64,000 nt of DNA from Simmondsia chinensis (taxonomy: Eukaryota; Streptophyta; Magnoliopsida; Caryophyllales; Simmondsiaceae). This document shows positions 45,151-56,186 of this stretch, one piece after another. How positions within the stretch are numbered: position 1 is the stretch's first letter; every line of letters begins with the position of its first letter. Made by a program: the position numbers and the translations under genes. The DNA is taken from NCBI GenBank assembly GCA_018398585.1, contig JAGTTD010000001.1, positions 250,501 through 314,500 on the forward strand, given 5' to 3'. The notes beneath the pieces were generated by a model, which was given only the letters and a program-made list of their open reading frames with translations, was not told where the DNA came from and did no database searches.

Positions 45151-46912
45151 ACATTGAGTTACTTTTAGGTTTGAAAATGCTAATACCATAGAATCCGAAA
45201 TTAAAATCCGATGAATTGCCAAAATCCAATACCTTTTTCACTAGAAAATGTAATTGTCGTACTTAAAAGACAATGTGCCACATTAGCGATATATGCTACT
45301 TTTAATCAAATTTAACAAAAATTATTTATATATTATTGAAATCCAACATTACACTAGCATCTTTTGGCAAAAACTGAGTTCCTAGAATATTTAAGTAAAA
45401 AATATTTAAAACTTCAGAATATCCTAATATACATATTAAGACGTCAAATAATATAGGTAACAAATCGTAAAATTTCAAGAATACATAAGTAATAATTTAA
45501 AAAGCAGGCATGGGATAAAAGATGCTTTTCTATATTTAAAAAAGAAAAAAAACAATGAAATGACAACTAAAGTGGGCCGTTTCCTGTTCTTCCTGCTTTT
45601 GGCTGTTGTGCACAGCACAAGAAGTGGCTAGTAATTGAAGTACACTAAATCGGATCCACCCACGTTGTATTGTACTACTCGTCCATTTTTATTACACGTC
45701 ACTCCACTCATTGAGCCAAGAGATCTGGTCGGTGCCTAAGTATTATTATATTATCAAAAACGCTACAAGTTATGAAGAATTAAGTCACAAAAATAACACG
45801 AGAAGAAAGATTCTAGGAAACAGTTTGTCGCTCACAACAAACTTTTCCCTACTCGTGTCATTTTCATGCGTCCAATTTTTATTACGTATAGCACTACTCT
45901 TATGTATTGCAAATTTGAGGGACTCTTGCACACTTTTTTTTTTCTTTTTCTCTACCTTGGAATGTCTGGGGTGTGGGCTGTTGGATTCGAACTTGTATCC
46001 TAAAATTGGTCAACTATCGCTTAAATTGGGGACCGGCAGGACTCTTGCACGCCTACTTAATGTAGGCCCTTTGCCCTTAGTGTTAAAAAAAAAAAAAATT
46101 GTAGGCCCTTCCGGTATCTATTTAAGGGCCTTTTTATTAATATTTGCATATCACAAATACAATAGCATTGGGCTAACCTTAGTAATGGACTAGATTGGGG
46201 TCCAAAAGGAGAGCCCAATCCTTGAAGGAGTTCAACATTATATGATCAAAAAAAGGTCACTCATCCTAACCAAAATACTATATATTACATGCTCCATTGA
46301 TGAACTCAATCGATATACTGGTAGGACTTATATGTGAAGTTGATACTCCAAGCTCTAAATGCTCAATTTTGGGAGAAGGATCCCTAGTAACCGAAACCTT
46401 ACTCGTCCACGCGTCATTCCATATGCCAAATACGCGTGTGGAGTAAAGGCTAATGCTAAGTGTTTTCAAGGACAGCTCATTATCCCCATTCGCCTTCCCA
46501 ATAAATACCCATCTAGTGCATGACAGAAGGACAAGCAAACCGCACACAACTCTATGCTACTTTCCTAGAAGCTCTCTATTACCTAGTCCCGTTTCTATTT
46601 TTAGAGCTTGGGTCCAACTCTCAATATCCTCGTAACCCTACTGTAAATATGGGTTAAGTTAATTTGATCAATAGTTTGTAAAATGTCTTTAATAAAATTA
46701 AAGACTATGGATGATTTTGATTTTCACCTATGGATTTCAGGAGTGCATATTAAATAATGTATAGAAAAGGTTTGAAGTTAAAATATTTCTTAGATTTATA
46801 TCATGAGAAATAAATAGAAAACCTTAATAGTATTAAATTACTAACACAAGATAGTGACTTATAGAGTGTAAATGAATCAAATATTCAATGAACTATTCAT
46901 GTTTGAAATGAA
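45151..46912. other. intergenic, nothing recognised
   Basis: AT-rich. Open frames at 45711-46193 and 46278-46547 show no family pattern. No gene seen. Confidence 0.4.
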
Positions 46913-46917
46913 TTATG

Positions 46918-47096
46918 TATTAGAAGAATATTCTAGATAATCTCTCTACTTATGTAAACTAGAGGAATATACTATTCTAGATGCCTTGTATTATATGAAT
47001 ATTCTAGATGTCTTGTACTAGCCATCTTGCCTATAAATAGGCGCCCTTGCACTCATCTTTTATTCATTTAAATACAATTAGTATTATGCTTTCATA
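46918..47096 (+). repeat. 5' LTR of the copia element
   Basis: 179 bp with a TATA box CTATAAATAG at 47031-47040, the likely start of the retrotransposon transcript. Nearly identical to the 3' LTR. Confidence 0.9.
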
Positions 47097-47563
47097 TGGT
47101 ATCAGAGGATAATACCTAACTTACGCTCCCCTCCCCCCAAAAAAAAAAAACCCTACACCTAAAGTGTAGCCGTGTGCCCAGCCGCCACCCAGCGTCTCAT
47201 TCTCTCTCTCTCCCCCCTGCTGCTTCCTCCGGCATGCTCTCTCTCTCCTGCTGCTTCCTCTGACACTGCCAGCACCCAAGCGCCACCCCCGGCACACTCT
47301 CTCTCTTCGGTGTCGCTCCGCGGCGACTCTCCAACCTGCACCAACGTACCGATGATCGACTCCTCCCACCGGTTTTCCGATGGTCAACTCTATGCCTTAC
47401 CTTTTTTTACAGCGTGTTGAATCCTCTATTTTTTTAAAATTTAAATATGCTTGTTTCCTTACAATGGCAACTACCCCAAGTCGAACCTATGTAAACGCGC
47501 TCTTTTCCCCTCTCCCTGCCCACGGCGGCGCCACCAGGAGTCTGGTGGAGACCGGCAAACCCA

Positions 47564-48940
47564 GTGCCGGCGCCCCACCAGTGCAACTCGGCGTCTCCCT
47601 CCCCCGTGTCGGACCCAGTGACTGACGTGCCCCATGTCAGCTTCACCCTCTTGGACATCTCTCTCCTTCGGTCGGTCGATACCAGTGTTGCCATCTCTGA
47701 TACTCCACCACCACTTGGGAGGTCTACAACGACCTCGGCGTTTAACCTAGGCATCCCTTACACCCCCCCCCCCCCCCCCCTCTTCTTTTCCCTCATTTTT
47801 CTCAACCATCAGCGTTACCCGCCTCACGTCGGCACTGCTGGCACCAGTACTGGTGGAGTCTCCCTTCCCCAACCATCGACTCTCCCTAGTGTCAGTGCTG
47901 GGGGTGTGGCGGCACCCCTACCCTCTCACCCTTATCAAAGTACCATAAACCCTAATTTCCATACTTATAATCACCCCATCTCCCCAATAGTCCTACCCCT
48001 CTCTAATATCACGAGTATTGTAACAATTAAACTCGAAACAACTTTAGACTACCCCGACTGGCGTGAACAATTTAACATGTTACTACTCACCCATCAACTA
48101 TTAGGGTTCATTGATGGTACTTATCCATGTCCCCCTACCCAAATAACAACCAAATGGGTCCTCTTACCCTAACTCTGACTATATAACATGGGTCCACACG
48201 GATCAAAGTCGCAGATCCTGTATTGCTGCCACCGTATCTCGTCCTCTAATTAACGATATTGTTTGCCACCCAACATCAAAAGCCATGTGGGATGCCTTAG
48301 CCAAGCGTTTTCAGGATCACTCTATGGCCAAAGAGTTTGACCTCCGCACCCAACTTATAAATCACCGTAAAGATGGAAAAATAATGGATGTTTATCTCTC
48401 TGAGCTAAAATCAATCACGGACGATTTAGCTGCCATTGACTCACCTGTTTCTCATAGAAAATTCACACACTTTACTCTTTATGGTCTCCTGCACGAGTAT
48501 GCTGCATTTGCAACCTTTACTCGCCAAACATTCAAAACATATACCTATGAAGAGCTTAAAACCGACCTCCTTAACAAAGAGGCAGCCCTTACCCACTACC
48601 ATGGACGTCCTCAACCTGATCAATCTCATGCTTTATTGCTACAGGTCAATCCAACACTGGTCCTCACAATGGTCAGGGCGGCCGCGGACGCGGCCGTAAC
48701 CGAAACAAGCGTGGACGGCATGGCGGTCGCAACGGCCCCACTGGTCCACAGCATGAACAGTAGCCCTCTGGTGCTTCCAACCTGGTTGGGCCACCCTTTG
48801 GTCCTCCTCCTAACTCTCATGTAGGTATGCTCGGTCCTGGTCCACAACTTTGTCAAATTTGCTCCCAACCTAGTCATGCCTCCATAACCTGCCCATACCA
48901 GTTCGACAGCAACTCCTTCCCTGACCCATTGCAGTCCTTT
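47564..48940 (+). pseudogene. copia gag region
   Basis: After a C-rich, Ser/Pro-coding leader (47170-47930, with a run of 19 C at 47763) comes a gag segment: ITSIVTIKLETTLDYPDWRE and LLGFIDGTYPCP. The frame then breaks near 48172. The next frame holds MWDALAKRFQDHSMAKEFDL and VYLSELKSITDDLAAIDSPV. A CCHC-type knuckle (LCQICSQPSHASITC) follows at about 48850-48895. The gag shell cannot be made in one piece. Confidence 0.8.
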
Positions 48941-50200
48941 GCCACCTAACTATTGGAGAACTGCACGACTACAACTGGTACCCTGATTCCAGTGCTTCCA
49001 ACTACATGACACCAAATGCAGGTATAGTTAATACTCTTCTTACTTACCTGGTCATAAAAGTGTCCTTATGGGTAATGGAACATTGTTACCTGTCACACAT
49101 GTTGGAAGCACGTCCATACCTACACGCAACAAACCGTTAAAACTGTCAAACGTCATGCTTGTCCCTAAACTCACCCATAATCTCTTGTCCATTAAGAAAC
49201 TATGTCAAGACAATGACTGTACAGTTGAATTTGACTCTAACCTCTTTTGTGTCAAGGACAAGGCTACGGGGACGCTGCTTCTTCAAGTATCCAGTAATGG
49301 TCCACTCTATAGTTTCTCACCGCATGATATTGGACTTTTGGCTTTTGTCAAAACCAGAAAACTGTGGCATCATAGACTAGGTCACCTAGGTAGTTCAGTA
49401 CTTCAATTTTTATGTAACAAACATTATGTTTCAGCTTCGAAAATTTCAAATAAATGTTATTCTTCTTGTTTGGGAAAATCCAAGAAACTCCTATTTGATC
49501 GTGTTCATCATACTACAACCATGCCCTTTCAACTAATACATTCGGATGCATGGCGATCACCTATTTTCTCAAAATTTGCATACAAGTATTATGTTTTGTT
49601 CATTGATAATTTTTCACGATTCACATGGCTCTACCTGATGCAGCGCAAATATGAGGTTTTTGACATTTTTACTTCATTTAAAACCCTCGTGGAAAACCAA
49701 TTTATTTAAAAATTAAAATTTTTCAAAGCGATGGGGGAGGTGAATACGACCACAAACGCATGAATGCCTTATGTCAGGAGGTTGGTATTCATTTTTGCTT
49801 ATCCTGTCTTGATACTCCAGAACAAAATGGAGTGACGGAGCGCAAGCATCAACATTTATCTAAAATGGCACGAACGCTTTTAATTCACTCAAAGTTACCT
49901 TTTGAATTCTAGGACGATGCATTTTGTACTTCTTGTTTTATAATAAATAGTCTCCCAACTCCAACCCTTTCCAACGCCTCACCCTTTCAAAATCTGTTTA
50001 ACTCCACTCCTGATTATAACCATTTTCGCGCTTTTGGGTGTGTGTGTTACCCAAACCTCACATCTCGTGCCCTTCATAAACTTGCTCCACACTCTTAACA
50101 ATGTAGTTTTCTTGGGCGTGCGGCCCGATACAAGAGATACATGTGTCTTGACCCTAAAACTAGTCGAATATACATAAATCGGCATATGGTTTTGATGAAT
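48941..50200 (+). pseudogene. copia protease and integrase region
   Basis: A protease-like DSSASNYMT (DSG expected) lies near 48985. The open part 49068-49709 holds LWHHRLGHLG (pre-integrase zinc motif) and LIHSDAW and FIDNFSRFTWLYLM of the integrase core. After a stop at 49709 the core goes on with GGGEYDHKRMN, PEQNGVTERKHQHLS (catalytic Glu) and AFGCVCYPN, interrupted by further stops. In a working element this enzyme inserts the cDNA copy. Confidence 0.85.
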
Positions 50201-50463
50201 TTTGTTTTCCTTATACTGAACTCACCTCTCCCTCAACACCTATGCATGATGCCACACACCCCCACCCCTTATCGTCCAGGTCTCCTCGAACTTGTCACCC
50301 CTGTCCCACCCTATGCTAGGATCGGCCCCTGTAGGCCTTCCCCCGCACCATGCCAGAATCACCCCACCTAGCCCCTCTCCGGTCCCCCCGGACCCACCGT
50401 CTGACCACTTGCCCATGTTAAGCCCCCCACCTGGCCTCAGCCGCGACCCTGACCCACACCCGT

Positions 50464-52228
50464 GTGGTCCTGAGTCCCCCCCTAGCTACACCTACGCTGA
50501 GCGCAGTCCCCGAGCCTCTCCTGGCTGTCGGTGCACCAGCTGCACCAGCTGCCTCCAGCGCCACTCCCCAACCGATATCACCTGACATCCCCTCGATGCC
50601 CATTGTTAACAATCACCCTATGCAAACTAGACTAAAACCAGGCATACGTAAGACTAAGTATCCCCTATCCCTCTCCTCCATTACTGTCATTCAGAAACCC
50701 ATATGCTACTCACAGGCTGCCAAAAATCCGCAATGGCAAGAAGCCATGGCGGACGAATTCAATGCTCTAATACTTAACAACACCTGGGAACTTGTTCCTC
50801 ATGACCCAACTAAAAACCTTGTAGGGAGCACTTGGAATTACAAAGTTAAATATAAAACGGATGGCGCTGTTGAACGGTTCAAGGCTCGACTTGTAGCTCA
50901 GGGGTTTCACCAACGTGAAGGCCTTGACTGCAAAGAGACCTTTAGCCTTGTTGTCAAACCCTCCACCATCTGTTTTATATTAACATTAGCAATTACATAC
51001 AATTGGCTCTTACGATAGTTGGATGTCAAAAATGCATTCCTACATGGTTATTTATAGGAAGAACTCTATATGAGGCAACCATAAGGTTTCATACATCCCA
51101 AATACCCTAATCATGTATGTCGCCTTAAGAAAGCGTTATATGGACTCAAACAAGCCCCTCGAGCATGGTTCCAGCGGTTCAGTGCCTTCCTCCTTAGTCT
51201 TGGCTTCATCTGCCGTCGGGCTGATCCCTCCCTTTCCATTCACAAAACAAAGACCCACCTCACGTGCTTTCTCTTATATGTGGATGACATCATCCTCACT
51301 GGCGCCGATAACTCTCAACTAACACTCCTGATTGCCTCCCTCTCTAACCAGCTTGCAATGAAAGACCTAGGACCCTTGCATTTCTTCCTTGGCATTGAAG
51401 CCAAGCTCCACAATCGTGGCCTGTTCCTCTCCCAATATAAATATACCGTGGACCTTCTCACCAAACACAATCTCCATGAAGCCAAACCCATAAAAACCCC
51501 GTTACCCTCTCGAGCACACCTTTCTTTGAGTGAAGGAGATCCTCTGGATGACCCTATCGAGTATAGGAGTGTTGTTGGGGCCCTTTAATACCTCACCATG
51601 ACACGTCCCGACATCTGCTACGCTGTCAACCTCGTGTCACTATTCATGCATGCTCCCCACTCTCATCATTGGCAAGCAGTCCAGCGCATTCCACGGTACC
51701 TCAAGTCGACCCCGGACCATGGCCTACTGATCGTTCCCGCTCCTCCCCCACTGTTACTATCTACACTGATGCTGACGGGGGTGGTTGTCCCGGCACTCGC
51801 CGCTCCACAACTAGATACGCTGTGTACCTTGGCCCAATCTCATTGCTTGGCGAGCAAAGAAGCAGGCTACAGTATTTAAATCCACCCCCGAGTCTGAATA
51901 CAGGGCAGTGGCACAAGCCGTAGCTGAAAGTGACTGGGTCTGAAATTTGATGAGGGACCTTGGCCTATGCCACCCGGGTCCCATCATTGTCTACTGCGAC
52001 AATATCTCAGCATCATACTTAGCTGCAAATCCAGTTTCCAATGACAGAACCAAACATGTCGACGTTGACTTCCACTATGTCCAAGTAAAGGTTCTCAAAG
52101 GTGATCTCTAGGTCTGCTACACGCCGACAACCAAACAGATCGCTAACATCCTCTTCAAAGGCCTAGCAGCTGATCGCTTTCTTCAACACAAGGCCAATCT
52201 GCGCATTCTTCCACCCCACTCACATTGA
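50464..52228 (+). pseudogene. copia reverse transcriptase and RNase H
   Basis: 50464-51018 has WQEAMADEFNALILNNTWEL, STWNYKVKYKTDG and RFKARLVAQGFHQREGLD. After stops come KALYGLKQAPRAWFQRF and the active-site LLYVDDIILTG (about 51265-51300). Next are FFLGIEA and MTRPDICYAVNLVS. RNase H parts (STPESEYRAVAQAVAESDWV, IVYCDNISASYLAANPV, TKHVDVDFHYVQ) run to about 52220 with more breaks. Confidence 0.88.
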
Positions 52229-52235
52229 GGGGGCA

Positions 52236-52414
52236 TATTAGAAGAATATTCTTGATAATCTCTCTATTTATGTAAACTAGAGGAATATACTATTCTAAAT
52301 GTCTTGTATTGTAGGAATATTCTAGATGCCTTGTAGTAGCCATCTTGCCTATAAATAGGCACCCTTGTACTCATCTTTTATTCATTCAAATACAATTAGT
52401 ATTATGCTTTTATA
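52236..52414 (+). repeat. 3' LTR of the copia element
   Basis: 179 bp, same ends and TATA box (52349-52358) as the 5' LTR. Preceded by the polypurine tract. Confidence 0.9.
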
Positions 52415-52419
52415 TAATG

Positions 52420-52689
52420 GTTCGTATGGGAGCTTTTTTTTTCCAATAGATAAAGAATAGAACTCAATACAAAAGCAGCGTCCCAACAATCAGGGACCCG
52501 AGAACAACAAAAGCTAAAATCAAAATAAAACAAAAACCAAAAATAAAAAGAGCAATACATTTCACCCGCTACTGCCGCAGACCAAACAGATACAATTGAG
52601 CCTACTGAACTACCCAAAAACCCACCTCGCCCAAGTTCTGCAGCAAGCAATACCAAAGTGTGCAGAACTCCCACCTGAGAGCCCAATTG
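52420..52689. other. unassigned sequence between two retrotransposons
   Basis: No gene. The minus-strand open frame here shows no family pattern. Confidence 0.35.
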
Positions 52690-53308
52690 TTTATCAAGTC
52701 GAATTCTAAGAACTCGTTAAAGGACTCATTAAAAGCTCGTTAACAATTGGTATCAGCTCAAAAATGGTTCAATAATGACTCCAAAGTACCTTGAGATAGC
52801 TCAATTGAATAGCAAGCTCGACCTGATTTCAAACTCAGTGTGGTTATGAGCTCGATTCAGCTGGATAACAAGCTTAAAATTAGTCTAACAAGCCAGGCTG
52901 TTAAGGAAACTTAAACAAATCTGATATGCTCTGATACTAATTTGTTAGGGAAAACTTAATGCGGAAGCGTGGACCCTGATAACTTAATTCGATTCAAATA
53001 ATATGACTCACACAAAACAAAAAGTAAACAAATATGGAGAAAGAAAGAACAAAACAAGAACACACAATATTTACGTGGAAACCCCTCTACAATCAAGAGG
53101 GGAGAAAACCACGGGCGAAGATGGAGATTCTTTATTAACTGAACGGAAGAATTACAACGACATTTTCCAGAACAAGATATATGGAAGAATTACAATCACT
53201 TCCTCTGAACTCTCGTAGCACTCAAATCAGGAACATGACGAACGTCGCCCAAAACCCTGATAGTGCCATCAAATATCCTAAAACGAATTGTTCCTATACC
53301 CAAAACTT

Positions 53309-54267
53309 TCATGGATTATCATTACCCATCAACGCAACTCCACCTTGAATAGACTCATACGTGGAAAACCAATCCCAATTGGGACAAACATGATAGGAGC
53401 AACCAGAATCCAAAATCCAACTATCTTTCAAATTGGACTGAAGTTCAGACACGGACAAAAAAAAATCTTCATTATCACCATCAATAACACTAGCTGCTAT
53501 GAATCTCTGGTCAGACCTGTTATCTGCTTCTAATTTTCTTTTAAGCTTGTAACAGTCTTTTTTAATGTGCCCTTTCTTATGATAGTAGTTACATGTTAGG
53601 TCTTGATACCTAGACTTAGACTTGTTTCCACTATGATCATACTTGGTTTTTCCCCTCACAAATAAACCACTATTTGAGTTATAAACAGAATCAGATAATT
53701 CCCTATCTACTCGTTCTTTACTCAGTAGGTTTCTCTTAACTTTATCAACAAATATAGTTTGTATACCACCATAAATCATGCTTTCGACAAAACCTTATAT
53801 GAAGCAGAGAGAGAACATAACAACAATATTGCCTGATCTTCATCCTTAGGAACATCATCCAATTCTTTCAAATCTTGAATAATTGAATTAAATTCACTGA
53901 CGTGGTTCTTAAGTGACGTACTTTCTGACATACGAAACGTGAATAACCGGCGCTTAACTGCGAGTTTGTTGGAGACAGACTTGAAACAGAACATATCCTG
54001 CAATTTCTCCCACAACTCTTTAGCGGTCTTCACTTCCAGAACTTCTGTCAAAACATCATCGGTAAGACACATCTGAATTGCTGTGAGCGCCTTCTCATCT
54101 AACTCCTCTCATTGTGCTTCTGTAAGATTCTCTGATTTCTTCTCTTTCCCATCTAAAGCTTTCTTCAAGCTATTCTGAGTCAAGAGGCCCTTAACACGAA
54201 CGTGCCATAAACTGAAGCTCCCTTGACCACCAAACTTCTCAATTTCGGATCTAATTGCGGACGTCAT
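53309..54267 (-). pseudogene. copia gag and protease start (second element)
   Basis: From 54267 the frame reads MTSAIRSEIEKFGGQGSFSL, hits a stop near 54108, then goes on with MCLTDDVLTEVLEVKTAKEL and SNKLAVKRRLFTFRMSE. A frame change near 53778 leads to [19 protein letters not shown], a zinc knuckle [14 protein letters not shown] (second Cys replaced) and the protease motif [10 protein letters not shown]. It ends at 53309, where the deletion joins the LTR remnant. Confidence 0.85.
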
Positions 54268-54305
54268 ATTATCAATTCGAAATAAACAGAGCTCTGATAC
54301 TAATT

Positions 54306-54939
54306 TGTTAAGGAAACTTAAACAAATTTGATATGCTCTGATACCAATTTATTAGGGAAAACTTAATGCGGAACCGTGGACCCTGATAACTTGATTCGAT
54401 TCAAATAATATGACTCACACAAAACGAGAAGTAAACAAATATAGAGAAAGAAAGAACAAAACAAAAACACACAATATTTACGTGGAAACCCCTCTACAAT
54501 AGAGAGGGGAGAAAACCACGGGCGGAGATGGAGATTCTTTATTAACTGAACGGAAGAATTACAACGACACTTCCCAGAACGAGATATATGGAAGAATTAC
54601 AATCACTTCCTTTGAACTCTCGTAGCACTCAAAATCTTGGAGGAATTACGAAATCACCTCTTTTCTCTCAATGGCGACGCCTCACTTTTGATTGGATCAT
54701 AATTGGAGTTAAACCCACCTAAGCTGAAACCCTAAGCCCTTATTTATAGAAGACGGCTAGGGTTTGCAGAAAACGACTCCCGATCGATCGGGAGGGACCC
54801 GATCGATCGACCCTCTCTCGGCCAAAATTCCCGAATCTTTCCTTAAATCACCTGATCGATCGGATTCCCTCCCGATCGATCGGTGACCTTACGGCGACCC
54901 CATAAAATTAAAACAAGTAATTTGAGACATAATCTAACA
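54306..54939 (-). repeat. 5' LTR (634 bp) of the second copia element
   Basis: Ends TGTTAGATTATG and TTCCTTAACA on the minus strand. Contains a cluster of CGATCGATCG palindromes at 54780-54885 and, near its inner end, a second primer-binding-site sequence. Confidence 0.8.
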
Positions 54940-55040
54940 CAGGCCCGTATCAAGCACATTAAAATCTTATTGAACCAAGGTCGAATAGAGGTTCAAATGC
55001 TTAGCTCAAAACTCTAGCACGAGTTTGAATAAAAGAACGA

Positions 55041-55947
55041 GTGACCTACATAAAATAATACCCACAAAATAACCCTAATGATAATGACATTGGTATCCTT
55101 ATCATTTCAAACATGTGGGAACAAAACCGATATTGCAATGCAAGGGAGGTGTACGGTGTACACTATTTGGGGTCCCGCCCTAGTATTTAATCGACATGCA
55201 CGTTCAACATTACCACATATATTCATGCATTCTGCTTTTCCGATTGAGAAGGCAATTAGAACCGAATCCATCGGATATTCATCAGCTCGATATATTTATG
55301 ATAGATTTTGATGTGAAAAATGGGTTTCAGATTGATTTAGGTTTGGATGTTGATAAATGAGTTTTGGATTGGGTTGGATTTGGATGATATCAATCCAACC
55401 CAGATCCAAACCCATATCTAACCCGAAATTATATTTGATATGTAAGAATTATTGGTTAAGAGTTTTTGGAATAATTGTCTAATATTATATTACTATAATT
55501 ATACGTATTAAATAAAAAAAAAGAAAAAGAGTAATGGTTAATTCAAATATTGACTTTTTAGGTACAATTATTATATTATTATTATACATATTAATAATAG
55601 AATTACAAGGTTATAATAGATTTGGGTTGGGTATCCGTTTTACCCGATTAATTTGGATTTGGGTTTAATTTTTATAGAATAAATAGGTTTTTTCTGGATT
55701 CGAATTGGGTCGGACTTTTTATGGATTGGATCTGGATAAACGCAAACCCTAACCCTAATCCAACCCATTGGCATTCCTATTTCCCGGTCTCTTTCCTCCT
55801 ATGCATTTCTAATTTGAACAAAAAAAAAAAAAATTACTAACCCCTCAATATAACCACTTGAGGCTTCCAAATTTTAAGAGTTATAATTTTTAAAATATTA
55901 ATTATTAATATTAATAAATTTTATAATTAAAAATTATATAATTTATT
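55041..55947. other. intergenic with low-complexity repeat
   Basis: From 55310 to 55790 the sequence is full of GGATTTGGGTTGG/CCAACCCAAATCC words and ends CCAACCCATTGGCATTCCTA, which resembles the end of a plant hAT element. No matching left end was found. The remainder is AT-rich and leads into the promoter of the next gene. Confidence 0.45.
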
Positions 55948-56186
55948 GTATATAAAAAATCCCAATTCAAACTTTTGCTTGGTATTTCAAAAATGTCAAA
56001 GATCTCATCCCAATTACTACCGTTCATTCAATTCTCATTCTCCTCCATCCAATTCAAATCTTTTCACAATTTCTTCCCCTTTAAATTTCCCTTAATATAT
56101 TCCTCTAGTTTCTTACTCAACCCATTAGAGCACACTCAGTGTCTAGTATCTAGCCTAGACCTTCTTAACTGATTCACCTACCCACA
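55948..56186 (+). promoter_or_regulatory. TATA-like box and 5' UTR of the methyltransferase-like gene
   Basis: A TATATAAA-type sequence occurs near 55948, followed by a pyrimidine-rich stretch. An upstream ORF, ATG at 55993 to TGA at 56170-56172 (59 codons, Phe- and Ser-rich), would lie in the leader, 14 bases before the main ATG, if transcription starts before 55993. Confidence 0.45.

Larger units (their letters stand above)
46918..52414 (+). mobile_element. Ty1/copia LTR retrotransposon, complete but mutated
   Basis: Two 179-bp LTRs (46918-47096 and 52236-52414) begin TATTAGAAGAATATTCT and end ATGCTTT(C/T)ATA. The flanks TTATG (46913-46917) and TAATG (52415-52419) look like a target duplication with one mismatch. 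The primer-binding site TGGTATCAGAG, matching initiator Met tRNA, starts at 47097. The polypurine tract TTGAGGGGGCA ends at 52235. Internal order is gag, protease, integrase, reverse transcriptase, RNase H, which defines copia. Frameshifts and stops break all parts. The LTRs differ at only a few sites, so the insertion is fairly young. Confidence 0.92.
52899..54939 (-). mobile_element. second copia element, deletion derivative
   Basis: A perfect 5-bp duplication CAGGC (52894-52898 and 54940-54944) brackets 2,041 bp that start TGTTAAGG and end TCTAACA. On the minus strand the 5' LTR is 54939-54306 (634 bp). The primer-binding site (complement of GCTCTGATACTA) is at 54302-54291. gag runs from 54267 and a protease start reaches about 53310. 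Integrase, RT and RNase H are missing: one deletion removed them together with the first part of the 3' LTR, leaving 53231-52899. Both LTRs contain an extra primer-binding-site copy inside (54335-54346 and 52928-52939). Confidence 0.85.
52690..55040. repeat. AGCTCG-rich repeat, split by a copia insertion
   Basis: 52690-52898 (AAAAGCTCGTTAACAA, AGCAAGCTCGACCTG) and 54940-55040 (CCCGTATCAAGCACATTAAA, ATCTTATTGAACC) are the two sides of one copy. In the copy at 44650-45150 the matching words are adjacent near 44980-45030. The break falls exactly at the copia target site CAGGC. Confidence 0.65.

Noticed and set aside
45711..46193. 160-codon open frame as a gene
   Set aside because: Starts in AT-rich sequence, mixed composition, no domain or splice context; probably chance.
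55745..55765. Telomere-like CCCTAACCCTAA
   Set aside because: Only two units, inside a CCAACCC-rich repeat; not an interstitial telomere tract.
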